Source: Sphingobacteriales bacterium (GTDB taxonomy: Bacteria; Bacteroidota; Bacteroidia; Chitinophagales; Chitinophagaceae). Taken from it: a DNA stretch of 43,520 nucleotides. How positions within the stretch are numbered: position 1 is the first letter of the stretch; each line of letters begins with the position of its first letter. The notes below the pieces were generated by a model. That model searched no databases. It was not told where the DNA came from and saw nothing but the letters and a program-made list of their open reading frames with translations. Both the position numbers and the translations under genes were made by a program. The stretch covers positions 1 through 43,520 of the forward strand of contig JACRJO010000005.1 of the NCBI GenBank assembly GCA_016219985.1. Direction: 5' to 3'. Shown here one piece after another: positions 31,972 to 40,895 of this stretch.

Positions 31972-34900
31972 ATGAAAAAAATTATCCAGGGGATATTGTT
32001 TCCCCTTCTTTTTCTGGGCATCCATTCCTTCACAGCCCAGGCTCAAAACAAAATTTTAAAAGGTAAGGTCACGGGTGAAAAAGGGGAAGGCATTTCCGCC
32101 TCCATCTCCGTTAAGGGTACCAAGCTGGGTACCGTAACGAATGAGACCGGGGAGTTTACCCTCAGTGTACCTGCAACAGCCCAAACACTGGTTGTTACTT
32201 CCGTCGGGTACGATGCGAAAGAAGTCGCCATTACGGATGAACCGATGCAGATCAGCCTTTCCAAGGCCGATTTAAAGCTGGATGAAGTAGTGGTTGTGGG
32301 GTATGGCACACAGAAGAAAAGCGTGGTAACCGGCTCCATCTCGAGTGTAAAGGCCAAGGACCTCGAAAAAGTGCCTTCCGGGCGTATCGAGCAGGCCCTG
32401 CAGGGCCGGGTTTCCGGGGTAACCATCATGCAGAACTCCGGCCAGCCAGGTTCATCCTCCACCATCCGGGTGAGAGGGGTAACCACTTTTGGCGGCGCCG
32501 GAAATAATCCCTTATGGGTAGTGGATGGAGTGGTTGTGGATGCCGGCGGGATCGGTTACCTGAACCAGTCCGACATCGAATCAATTGAAGTATTGAAAGA
32601 TGCGGCTTCTGCGGCAATTTACGGAACCCGGGCGGCCACGGGGGTAATCATGGTTACCACCAAGAAAGGTAAGGCCGGGAAAATGACAGTGGGGTATAAC
32701 GGCTTTTACGGTATTTCAGCACCTGAAAAAGTTTTAAAGCTGCTGAATGCCACCCAATATGCCACCTTATTAAATGAAAGGTCTGTCGCCGGTGGCGGTA
32801 ATGTGCTCTTCCCCGATTTAAGCGGGCTGGGTACCGGTACCGACTGGCAGAAAACTATCTTTAATAACAGTGCCAGGCGGCAAACGCATGAAGTTAGCCT
32901 GAGTGGCGGTAATGACCGGTCCACTTATTATTTCTCCATGGGTTACCAGGACCAGCAGGGTATTGTGGCGACTGATATTTCAAACTATACAAGGAAGAGT
33001 ATCCGGATCAACTCCACACATAAGATCTCTAACCGGATCACGTTTGGACAGACCCTGGGCTACTCCCGTCAGAAAGCGGTGGGTATCGGTGGTACCGATG
33101 AATATGGCGGCGTGTTAAGTTCAGCCATTAACCTCGATCCTACCACTCCCCTGGTAGTAACTGATCCTGTTGTTGCCAATTCAGCACCCTACAGTGTAAA
33201 CCCGGTTATCCGGGATGCCAATGGAAATCCTTACGGTATTTCCAGCTGGGTAGGACAGGAAATGAAGAACCCGATGGCCTATATTCAAACCCGGCTGGGT
33301 GCGTATGACTGGGCGGATGATATCGTGGGCAATGCATTCTTAGAGGCCAGTATTACCAAAGATTTAAAAATAAAATCTACTGTTGGTGCGAAGCTGGCTT
33401 ACTGGGGCGGGGTTGGATTTACCCCGGTTTATTACCTGAGTGCCACCACCCGGACTACCCAGAACAGTTATGGGAAAAGCAACGAACAGGTCTTCAACTG
33501 GAATATTGAGAACACGATTACCTATAATAAAAAGATCAGCGACCATAATTTTACGGTGCTGTTAGGCCAGGGTGCCTATGTGGAAGGTATCGGCGGCGGC
33601 CAGGGCACTACCCTGTTTAACCTGCCGATCACCAGTTACAAAGACGCATCCTTCAGTTTTGATATTCCTGCCAGCAGCAGGACCACCAGTTCTTATGATG
33701 CGACCGAGCATAAAGTTTCATCCCTGTTTGCCAGGTTAAACTACAATTACCAGGAGAAATACCTGCTCACCGGTATTATACGCCGGGACGGTTCTTCCCG
33801 TTTTGGTTCTAATAACAAATACGGTACTTTCCCGTCATTTTCACTGGGCTGGGTCGTTTCCAGGGAAGGTTTCTGGACTACCAATAAACTGGTAAACCAG
33901 TTAAAACTCAGGGGCGGTTATGGTATCGTTGGTAACGATGCGATCCGCAATTTCGGGTATTTATCTACTGTAAACGGCGGTTTCAATTATACGCTGGGAA
34001 ATTCAGGAGTGATTACCACCGGGTATGCACCCGCTTCACTGGATAACCCCGACCTGCGCTGGGAAGAAACAAAGCAGGCCAATGCCGGGTTCGATGCAAC
34101 ACTGGTATCCAACCTGAACCTGAGCTTTGATTTTTACAATAAAAAAACAACGGGTATCTTAAGGCCGGTCACCATCCCGGGTTATGTAGGGGTATCCTCT
34201 TCCCCGGTAGCCAATATTGCTGATATGGAAAACACCGGTATTGAAGTGGAATTGAATTACCGCAAGAAAATCGGGGATGTTACCCTGAGCACTACCGGTA
34301 GTTTCAGTACACTGAAGAATAAAGTAACCTATGTTGCTTCTGATGCCAATTACATTTCAGGTGATGCCGCCTTCCAATCCATGGGATCTGTAACAAGAAC
34401 CCAGGTAGGTGAATCATACAACTCTTTTTACGGATTCCAGACCAATGGTATTTTCCAGAATGAAGCTGAGATCAACAACTATAAGAATGGTTCCGGCGGA
34501 CTGGTTCAGCCCAATGCAAGGCCGGGCGATTTCCGGTGGGTGGATGCTAACGGGGATGGTTCCATTACCGACCTGGATAAAGTATTCCTGGGAAACAACC
34601 TGCCCAAATATACATATGGCTTAACGATCAACCTTGAGTATAAAGGGTTCGACTTTATGATCTTTGGACAGGGCGCCGGCGGAAACAAGATCTTCCAGGG
34701 CCTGCGCAGGCTGGATATCGGGAACTCCAATTTCCAGACCGTTGCCATGAGCCGCTGGACCGGAGAAGGTACCTCCACTAAATATCCCCGGTTAACCAGT
34801 ACGGACCCGAACGGAAACTTTGGAAAGATGTCTGATTTTTACCTTGAAAAAGGTGATTATGCCAGGATCAAACTGGTACAATTAGGATATACATTACCGG

Positions 34901-35082
34901 CCAGGATCGCGAATAAGATTTATGCCAGCAGGTTACGGGTATATGTTACCGGTGAAAATCTGCTGACCCTGACAAAATATACCGGTTATGACCCCGAGAT
35001 CGGCGGCGGTGTGTTCGGCATTGATAAAGGGTTCTATCCCCAGGCCAGGTCAGTAATCTTCGGTATTCAACTGCAATTCTAA
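31972..35082 (+). CDS. SusC/RagA TonB-dependent transporter, second copy (no STN)
   Basis: 1036 aa. Signal peptide ends near TAQAQN. A carboxypeptidase-regulatory-like domain follows directly at about 28-98 (LKGKVTGEKGEGISASISVKG begins it). The TonB-box-like DEVVVVGYGTQKKS lies at about 104-117, the plug has IRVRGVTTFGGAGNNPLWVVDG and IESIEVLKDAASAAIYGTRAATG, and the barrel ends FGIQLQF. It lacks the STN domain found in the copy at 3455, so it should not signal through FecR. Control by the divergent HTH regulator is more likely. It is part of susC-susD-lipoproteins-GH16, the layout seen in laminarin-type loci. Likely imports beta-1,3-glucan oligosaccharides. Confidence 0.96.
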   Translation: MKKIIQGILFPLLFLGIHSFTAQAQNKILKGKVTGEKGEGISASISVKGTKLGTVTNETGEFTLSVPATAQTLVVTSVGYDAKEVAITDEPMQISLSKADLKLDEVVVVGYGTQKKSVVTGSISSVKAKDLEKVPSGRIEQALQGRVSGVTIMQNSGQPGSSSTIRVRGVTTFGGAGNNPLWVVDGVVVDAGGIGYLNQSDIESIEVLKDAASAAIYGTRAATGVIMVTTKKGKAGKMTVGYNGFYGISAPEKVLKLLNATQYATLLNERSVAGGGNVLFPDLSGLGTGTDWQKTIFNNSARRQTHEVSLSGGNDRSTYYFSMGYQDQQGIVATDISNYTRKSIRINSTHKISNRITFGQTLGYSRQKAVGIGGTDEYGGVLSSAINLDPTTPLVVTDPVVANSAPYSVNPVIRDANGNPYGISSWVGQEMKNPMAYIQTRLGAYDWADDIVGNAFLEASITKDLKIKSTVGAKLAYWGGVGFTPVYYLSATTRTTQNSYGKSNEQVFNWNIENTITYNKKISDHNFTVLLGQGAYVEGIGGGQGTTLFNLPITSYKDASFSFDIPASSRTTSSYDATEHKVSSLFARLNYNYQEKYLLTGIIRRDGSSRFGSNNKYGTFPSFSLGWVVSREGFWTTNKLVNQLKLRGGYGIVGNDAIRNFGYLSTVNGGFNYTLGNSGVITTGYAPASLDNPDLRWEETKQANAGFDATLVSNLNLSFDFYNKKTTGILRPVTIPGYVGVSSSPVANIADMENTGIEVELNYRKKIGDVTLSTTGSFSTLKNKVTYVASDANYISGDAAFQSMGSVTRTQVGESYNSFYGFQTNGIFQNEAEINNYKNGSGGLVQPNARPGDFRWVDANGDGSITDLDKVFLGNNLPKYTYGLTINLEYKGFDFMIFGQGAGGNKIFQGLRRLDIGNSNFQTVAMSRWTGEGTSTKYPRLTSTDPNGNFGKMSDFYLEKGDYARIKLVQLGYTLPARIANKIYASRLRVYVTGENLLTLTKYTGYDPEIGGGVFGIDKGFYPQARSVIFGIQLQF

Positions 35083-35105
35083 TTAACGGCTATTAAATTT
35101 TTAAT

Positions 35106-36617
35106 ATGAAAAAAATAGTTATAAATACTTTGACAATAGGTTTCCTGCTGGTTGCAGGACTTACCTCTTGCAAAAAAACATTTACGGATGTTACGCCCAA
35201 GGGGCAATTCTTATCAGAGAACTATTACGCTAATAAAGATCAGGCTTTTTCAGCGCTGGTTGCGGTGTATGATGTGCTTCGTAAAAACTCCGGCGGGTTT
35301 GAAAACATGATCTCCATGATGAATGCCGGATCTGATGATCAGTATGCAGGCGGCGGTGGTGCCACAGACGGTGCCGGTATACAAGGATTCTCCAACTATA
35401 CCATTAACGCCAACATCATGCCCGGCAGTTTCTGGAATGATTATTACCAGGGAATTTTCAGGGCGAACACCTTACTGGCCAAATTGCCAAACACCACGAT
35501 GGATGCTTCCCTTAAAGCAAGGTTTGTGGCTGAAACAAAAGCTCTGAGGGCGTTCTATTACTTTAATTTAGTCCGGTTGTTTAAAAACATCCCGTTGATC
35601 CTGGAGCCTCTGACCACTTCCAATATGTATGATGTGGTACAGGAAACACCTGCCGCGGTTTATACCCAGATCGAAAAGGACCTGGCCGAAGCGATTCCCG
35701 ATTTACCGACTACGGTTACTCTATCCACCGATGCGGGACGACTGACCAAGGGAGCCGCCCAGGCTATCCTCGGTAAGGTTTTCCTGTATGATAATAAGAT
35801 GCCCCAGGCCGCGGCGCAATTTGCCGAGGTGAACGGCACCCCGGGTGGTACCAGCCAGTACGGGTATAAACTGCTCACTAATTTCAGCGACCTGTGGGTG
35901 GTGGCTAATAAATTTAACAGTGAGTATATTCTCGAGTGCAGCCATAGCAGCGCCGGTAATTCCGACTGGGGCTGGTGGGGAAGCGGCCGCGATGAAGGAA
36001 ACTCCCTGAACGTGATGGTGGGCCCCCGCAGTTATTCAAGACCTGCCGGTTCCACTGCACCGGATTTACCCAGCGGATGGAGCTTTAACGTGTTCACCCA
36101 GGATTTTTATGATGCCATCAGCGGGGATCCCCGTTTTGCAGCCACCGTGTTCGATCTGAAAGCGCTGGCAGCAGCCGGCCAGGCCAGTTATATTGCCGGG
36201 TACCAGAATACCGGTTATTTCCTGAATAAATTCCTGCCCCGCCAGGCCGATGTAAGAACAGGTGGTGGTGCAATGGAATTAAACTATAAGCAAAACACAC
36301 CGATCATCCGGTTAGCCGACACTTATTTAATGGAAGCAGAGGCGCTGGGAGCCACAGGGTCCAGGGCGCAGGCGCTGCTGGATGCTGTCAGGGCCCGGGT
36401 AGGACTTGCTTCTGTTCCTGTTTCTATGGCAGCGATCAAGGCAGAAAGAAGGCTGGAACTGGCGGGCGAAGGCCACCGGTTTTTTGACCTTGTAAGATGG
36501 GGTGATGCCGCATCCAAGTTGGCAGGCAGGGGATTTGTTGCCAATAAGAATGAAATTTTCCCGATCCCCTTCAGGGAGTTGCAGGGAACCAAACTGGTAC
36601 AGAATCCAGGCTATTAA
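35106..36617 (+). CDS. SusD/RagB surface glycan-binding lipoprotein, second copy
   Basis: 503 aa. Lipoprotein signal to Cys22 (GLTSCKKTFTDVTPKG). SusD N-terminal helices (YYANKDQAFSALVAVYDVLRK) and the RagB-type C-terminus (ERRLELAGEGHRFFDLVRWGD) are present. Trp- and Tyr-rich loops (NSDWGWWGSGRDEG) may stack against glucan. It pairs with SusC2 23 bp upstream and shares little beyond family motifs with the SusD at 6837, so the two probably bind different glucans. Confidence 0.95.
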   Translation: MKKIVINTLTIGFLLVAGLTSCKKTFTDVTPKGQFLSENYYANKDQAFSALVAVYDVLRKNSGGFENMISMMNAGSDDQYAGGGGATDGAGIQGFSNYTINANIMPGSFWNDYYQGIFRANTLLAKLPNTTMDASLKARFVAETKALRAFYYFNLVRLFKNIPLILEPLTTSNMYDVVQETPAAVYTQIEKDLAEAIPDLPTTVTLSTDAGRLTKGAAQAILGKVFLYDNKMPQAAAQFAEVNGTPGGTSQYGYKLLTNFSDLWVVANKFNSEYILECSHSSAGNSDWGWWGSGRDEGNSLNVMVGPRSYSRPAGSTAPDLPSGWSFNVFTQDFYDAISGDPRFAATVFDLKALAAAGQASYIAGYQNTGYFLNKFLPRQADVRTGGGAMELNYKQNTPIIRLADTYLMEAEALGATGSRAQALLDAVRARVGLASVPVSMAAIKAERRLELAGEGHRFFDLVRWGDAASKLAGRGFVANKNEIFPIPFRELQGTKLVQNPGY

Positions 36618-36641
36618 TATTAAAATTTTAAATTGTCCATA

Positions 36642-37781
36642 ATGAAACAAGTAAAAATATTATTGGGGATTGCAACGCTCCTTTTTATAGCCAGCGGATG
36701 TGCTAAGAAGGATGGTATCGATGGCGATACGTCTTTCTTAAGTACCGTTAGCTCCGGAAATCTTTCAAAGATCATTGATATCAGCAATGATAATTCGGGA
36801 GTAGTAACTGTAACACCTCTGGGTGACGGGGTTACCTCTTTTTCTGTTGACTTCGGCCACGATGGCGCCAAAGCAACTGTATTACCCGGAAACAGGGCTT
36901 CGCATGTTTATCCCGAAGGCAGTTTTTCAGTAACAATCGTTTCCACCGACCTGGCTGGTAAACAAACGACTACTGCCTACCCGATCACCGTAGCCTACAG
37001 GGCGCCGGAAAGCCTCGTGCCAACCATTGGCAGCAATGCCAACAGCCTGTCCGTAAAAGCGACCGCTCTTTATACGGCCTCCTTCCTGGTTTACTGGGGT
37101 GATGTGCCGAATGAAGTGGGTACCCCGCTGGCAAAAAATGCAACGGTTTACCACGTATATGCTGCACCCGGCGCTTATAATGTAAAAGTGGTGGCCAAAA
37201 GTGGAAATGCCACTTATACCGGGGCTGCAACCGCAGAAGTGATAACGGCCAAAACCATTAATCCCTTCTCTTTTGTTTTACCCATCACATTTGAAGATCC
37301 TGCCGTAAATTATTTCTTCGGTTCATTCGGAGGCGGACAGCAATTTTCAAAAGTGGCCAACCCGGATGCCACCGGTCTGAATACATCCGCCACCGTGGGC
37401 AAATATGTACGCGGATGGGAAAACTGGAGCGGTACATACAGCCCGTTGAATCAATTGGTTGATTTGTCTGTAAACAAGAAGGTGAAGATCCTGGTGTATA
37501 ACCCGGATCCCACACTTGTTGGTAAAAAACTGAACCTGGAACTGGAAGCTGCCTATACCGGAACACCGGGCAATGGAGTAGGTGTGTTAAAAGTACCGTT
37601 CACCACTTCCGGCGCCTGGGAAGAGCTGGTCTTTGATTTCAGCACCCTTCCTGCATTACCGGCAACTGCGAAGTTTGGTCAGATCGTTTTCCGGTTTAAT
37701 GACGGTTACAGCGGCAATACCCCCGGTGAGGGAGGACAAGGTTCTATATTCTACGTCGATAACATCAGATTAACTAATTAA
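36642..37781 (+). CDS. PKD-domain lipoprotein, probable surface glycan-binding protein
   Basis: 379 aa. Lipoprotein Cys20 (IASGCAKKDG). Two Ig/PKD-like domains (SVDFGHDGAKATVLPGNRASHVY; YTASFLVYWGDVP to YHVYAAPGAYNVKVVAKSG) are followed by a C-terminal jelly-roll, CBM-like domain at about 210-379 (LPITFEDPAVNYFFGSFGG, NKKVKILVYNPDPT, WEELVFDFSTLP, IFYVDNIRLTN). No catalytic residues. It occupies the SusE/F place, so surface capture of substrate and delivery to SusD2 is inferred. The ATG at 36642 is used; a TTG at 36633 would add three residues. Confidence 0.85.
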   Translation: MKQVKILLGIATLLFIASGCAKKDGIDGDTSFLSTVSSGNLSKIIDISNDNSGVVTVTPLGDGVTSFSVDFGHDGAKATVLPGNRASHVYPEGSFSVTIVSTDLAGKQTTTAYPITVAYRAPESLVPTIGSNANSLSVKATALYTASFLVYWGDVPNEVGTPLAKNATVYHVYAAPGAYNVKVVAKSGNATYTGAATAEVITAKTINPFSFVLPITFEDPAVNYFFGSFGGGQQFSKVANPDATGLNTSATVGKYVRGWENWSGTYSPLNQLVDLSVNKKVKILVYNPDPTLVGKKLNLELEAAYTGTPGNGVGVLKVPFTTSGAWEELVFDFSTLPALPATAKFGQIVFRFNDGYSGNTPGEGGQGSIFYVDNIRLTN

Positions 37782-37795
37782 AAAAGCATATTAAT

Positions 37796-38731
37796 ATGAA
37801 AGCATTATTTAAAATAGCAACGGCTGTTTTACTGATACTTACTGCAGTTGTCAGTTGTAAGCAGGCCGATTACTCCATGGGGGACTTAACGGCTCCTTCC
37901 AATATTGTTATTGACGCCCAACTGGTCGGGAAAGATGCCACCCATCCCAATGGGGATGGTTCCGGTGATGTAAACTTTACGATTACCGCCGCAAACGCAC
38001 TTTCTTATAAGATCGACTATGATGCGGCCGACGGGATTAACTTGGATTTCCTGGCAAGTGGCAGGGGGGTAAAAAAATATACAAAACTTGGACTGAACAC
38101 TTACCGGGTAACCGTGGTTGTTTATGGTAAGGGTGGTACCTCTTCCACTGCTACAAAAGAAGTGACTGTGCAGAGTAATTTTGTACCGGATCCCACGATT
38201 GTGGCCAACCTTACCGGCAGCGGAACCAAGACATGGTATGTTGACAAAGATGTGGCCGGCCATTTTGGTGTTGGTCCCTGGAGCACTACCTCAGTCACAC
38301 CCGAATGGTGGGCAGCTGCTCCTAACGAAAAAGTAGCCTGCTGCAATTGTTTCTATACAGCCAGGTTTGCTTTTACCAAGACAGGAGCCACCAGCTATAC
38401 CTTAACGGTTACCACACCGGATGGCGCTTTTACCAAGACCGGCGGACTGACCACTTTACCGGGTATTCCCGGCTCAGGGTCTGAAGGATGTTATTCCTAT
38501 GGCGGAAGCCCTGCTACTGCTTTTAATTTTGTTCCTTCCGGTTCAGGTATCGCCGCCAGTGCACCTTCTACGAAAACAGCGATTGAACTGACCAGTAATT
38601 CACAGTTTATCGGGTATGGTTCTTTGCAAAAGGAATATGAGATAATGGTGATTACTCCCACCTATTTATATTTGAGAGCAAGAGGAACTGAGACCGGAAA
38701 CGCCTGGTACCTGAAGTTAAAGCCCATGTAA
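37796..38731 (+). CDS. PKD-like lipoprotein with uncharacterised C-terminal domain
   Basis: 311 aa. Lipoprotein Cys21 (AVVSCKQ). A PKD-like domain lies at about 35-125 (NIVIDAQLVG, NTYRVTVVVYGKGGTSSTATKEVTV). The C-terminal domain at about 135-311 starts GSGTKTWYVDKDVAGHFGVG and contains WWAAAPNEKVACCNCFYTARF and TYLYLRARG. The three cysteines in CCNC within an exported protein are unusual. I do not recognise a firm family for this domain. Similar lipoproteins occur beside GH16 genes in Bacteroidota beta-glucan loci (recollection, not searched). A second surface binding protein is the most likely role. The gene follows the PKD lipoprotein after 14 bp. Confidence 0.78.
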   Translation: MKALFKIATAVLLILTAVVSCKQADYSMGDLTAPSNIVIDAQLVGKDATHPNGDGSGDVNFTITAANALSYKIDYDAADGINLDFLASGRGVKKYTKLGLNTYRVTVVVYGKGGTSSTATKEVTVQSNFVPDPTIVANLTGSGTKTWYVDKDVAGHFGVGPWSTTSVTPEWWAAAPNEKVACCNCFYTARFAFTKTGATSYTLTVTTPDGAFTKTGGLTTLPGIPGSGSEGCYSYGGSPATAFNFVPSGSGIAASAPSTKTAIELTSNSQFIGYGSLQKEYEIMVITPTYLYLRARGTETGNAWYLKLKPM

Positions 38732-38748
38732 TAGTGGGTTGACGGAAT

Positions 38749-38801
38749 ACAGGAAATACAGATAAAAGGGAACACGTTTTCCTTTTATCTGTACCTCCTG
38801 T
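38749..38801 (+). terminator. Long stem-loop after the 311-aa lipoprotein gene
   Basis: ACAGATAAAAGG (38758-38769) and CCTTTTATCTGT (38781-38792) are perfectly complementary over 12 bp, with extra pairs inside. A second arm, ACAGG (38749-38753) with CCTGT (38797-38801), pairs outside an internal loop. No T-run follows on the plus strand, so it may be an mRNA 3' stabiliser or partial terminator between lipoprotein and GH16 genes. Confidence 0.6.
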
Positions 38802-38866
38802 AAAACGGGTGGATTCCCGCCCGGAACGGATGTCCATTTTTATCATTTTCTCTTTACCTGTTGTAT

Positions 38867-39889
38867 ATGAGACCCTCTTTTTTTCCGGTTTTACTGATGC
38901 TGGTTGCCATAACATCCTGCAATAAGAGTAAAGACAGCGGGACTACCGCTATCATTCCCGAGAACCTCGTCGTTACTGCAGTGGTCAACCCGGATAATAG
39001 CGGGAATGTGGCGTTTACCGCATCAGCCACTCATACGGTGCTTTATACATTTGACCTGGGGAACGGGGTAAACCAGTTGTCCACAACCGGAACACTTTCG
39101 TATAAATACACGGCTTCGGGTACCTATACCATTACGGTAGTGGCCAAGAGCGGAACAGGACATTCCATTTCCAAATCAATCACCCTTACCGTTACGGTGA
39201 CCCAGGCCCTGATCTGGTCCGATGAATTTGACACACCCGGCGCACCGGATACTGCCAAGTGGGGATATGATCTCGGGGCCGGTGGATGGGGGAATAATGA
39301 ACTGCAGTATTATACCAACAGGGCAGATAATGCAGTGGTGTCGAATGGAACCCTTAAAATAATTGCGAAAGCGGAGAATTTCAGCGGGAGTCCCTATACG
39401 TCCGCAAGGCTGTTGTCCAGGGATAAATTTTCTTTTAAGTACGGAAAGATTGAAGCGCGGGCCAAACTGCCTGCGGGGGCGGGTACCTGGCCGGCTATCT
39501 GGATGCTGGGCAATAATATCGGTACGGTGGGCTGGCCGGCCTGCGGCGAGATCGATATCATGGAACACAGGGGCAACCAGTTGAACACGATCTTCGGTAC
39601 CCTGCATCACCCCGGCCATTCCGGGGGGAATGGGGATGGCGCTACGGTCGCCGTTCCGAATGTTACTACGGAGTTTCACAACTATACGATGGAATGGACC
39701 GCTTCTTCCATCAAATTTTTTGTGGATAATGTTGTTTTTTATTCTTTTGGGAATACGGGCAGCCTGCCGTTCAACCAGAATTTCTTTGTGATCCTGAATG
39801 TGGCGATGGGCGGAAGTTTTGGCGGGGCCGTGGACCCCGGTTTTTCCAGTGCTGCCATGGAGATTGATTATATAAGAGTGTATCAATAA
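38867..39889 (+). CDS. GH16 endo-beta-glucanase (laminarinase-like) with PKD domain
   Basis: 340 aa. Lipoprotein Cys18 (VAITSCNKS). A PKD-like domain lies at about 27-112 (LVVTAVVNPDNSGNVAFTA, YTITVVAKSGTGH). The GH16 beta-jelly roll follows at about 116-340 (WSDEFDTPG, GGWGNNELQYYT, KYGKIEARAKLPAG, WPAIWMLG). The catalytic motif GEIDIMEH has nucleophile Glu228, Asp230 and acid/base Glu233. The sequence pattern fits family-16 laminarinases cutting beta-1,3 (or mixed) glucan, on the cell surface because lipid-anchored. Start at ATG 38867; a TTG at 38861 adds two residues. It is followed by a strong terminator, so it ends its transcript. Confidence 0.93.
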   Translation: MRPSFFPVLLMLVAITSCNKSKDSGTTAIIPENLVVTAVVNPDNSGNVAFTASATHTVLYTFDLGNGVNQLSTTGTLSYKYTASGTYTITVVAKSGTGHSISKSITLTVTVTQALIWSDEFDTPGAPDTAKWGYDLGAGGWGNNELQYYTNRADNAVVSNGTLKIIAKAENFSGSPYTSARLLSRDKFSFKYGKIEARAKLPAGAGTWPAIWMLGNNIGTVGWPACGEIDIMEHRGNQLNTIFGTLHHPGHSGGNGDGATVAVPNVTTEFHNYTMEWTASSIKFFVDNVVFYSFGNTGSLPFNQNFFVILNVAMGGSFGGAVDPGFSSAAMEIDYIRVYQ

Positions 39890-39924
39890 GGCTTCACAAA
39901 AGCAATAAGCATAAGCAGTCTAAA

Positions 39925-39985
39925 AAAAGTGGAACGTATCTTCTTTTTTAAGATAATACCTCCACTTTTATTCTTTTGATTTTTA
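39925..39985 (+). terminator. Strong rho-independent terminator between the two GH16 genes
   Basis: AAAAGTGGA (39925-39933) pairs with TCCACTTTT (39961-39969). An inner arm GTATCTT...AAGATAATAC continues it with a 1-nt bulge. The tail is T-rich (TTTTATTCTTTTGATTTTT). It lies about 35 bp past the first GH16 stop and separates it from the second GH16 gene, implying a separate promoter for that gene. Confidence 0.8.
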
Positions 39986-40005
39986 GGAATGTCAAAGCAG
40001 TGATT

Positions 40006-40824
40006 ATGTTGCTCAGCGATAAGCGGGTACTGGTTACCGGTATCCTTCTTTGTTTTCTTTTTGCCTGGCAGGGATGTGAAGCGCAACCGGGTTTCCATCA
40101 ACTGGTCTGGTCGGATGAATTTAATTATGAGGGGCTGCCCGACAGCCTGAAATGGGATTATGATAAAGGGACCGGTTGTCCCCAGAACTGCGGGTGGGGA
40201 AATGATGAACTGCAGTATTATACCTGGAACAGGGCTGAAAATGCCCGGGTGCAGGACGGGCACCTGATCATTGAAGCCCGCCGGGAAGAATACCAGGGCG
40301 CTGCCTATACCTCAGCCCGGCTGGCCTCCCGGAATAAGGGCGACTGGCAATACGGGCGGATGGAGATCAGGGCCAAACTGCCTGCCGGCAGGGGACTCTG
40401 GCCGGCCATCTGGATGCTGCCCACCCGCTGGGAATACGGCGGCTGGCCCCGGAGCGGCGAGATCGATATCATGGAGAATGTGGGGTACTGGCCGGATTCC
40501 GTTTTCGGCACGGTGCATACCCAATCTTACAATGGTATGCTGGGTACTCAAAAAACAAAGGGGATCAGTCACCCCGATTTTTCTTCAGCCTTTCATGTTT
40601 ACGCCATCGAGTGGACCCCGGAATCGATTTCTTTCCTGGTAGACGGGGAGCTATACAATTATTTTAAAAACGACAAGACAGGCGTTGCCGCCTGGCCTTT
40701 CGATAAAGAATTTCACCTGTTGCTCAATATTGCTGTGGGAGGTAAGTGGGGAGGTAAATTCGGAATTGAGGAGGACATCTTTCCGCGGCAGATGCTGGTG
40801 GACTGGGTAAGGGTGTACCAGTGA
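40006..40824 (+). CDS. GH16 endo-beta-glucanase, second copy
   Basis: 272 aa, single GH16 domain with no PKD module. The signal is unusual: AWQGCEAQPG could be a lipobox (Cys24, with Trp at -3, atypical) or a Sec cleavage after CEA. Catalytic motif GEIDIMEN with Glu152, Asp154 and Glu157. Also WSDEFNYEGLPDSLKWDYD, GWGNDELQYYTWNRAENARV and LLLNIAVGGKWGG. The longer GCPQNCGWGNDELQYYT loop with two Cys is typical of laminarinases. Probable beta-1,3-glucanase, perhaps periplasmic. The ATG at 40006 is used; the frame opens at a TTG at 39976 within the terminator. Confidence 0.92.
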   Translation: MLLSDKRVLVTGILLCFLFAWQGCEAQPGFHQLVWSDEFNYEGLPDSLKWDYDKGTGCPQNCGWGNDELQYYTWNRAENARVQDGHLIIEARREEYQGAAYTSARLASRNKGDWQYGRMEIRAKLPAGRGLWPAIWMLPTRWEYGGWPRSGEIDIMENVGYWPDSVFGTVHTQSYNGMLGTQKTKGISHPDFSSAFHVYAIEWTPESISFLVDGELYNYFKNDKTGVAAWPFDKEFHLLLNIAVGGKWGGKFGIEEDIFPRQMLVDWVRVYQ

Positions 40825-40895
40825 TGAGCTGTTTCCGGGTAACCCGGTTCCGGCGAAATGCAGATTACTTATATTTATTCGTCTAAATATTTATT

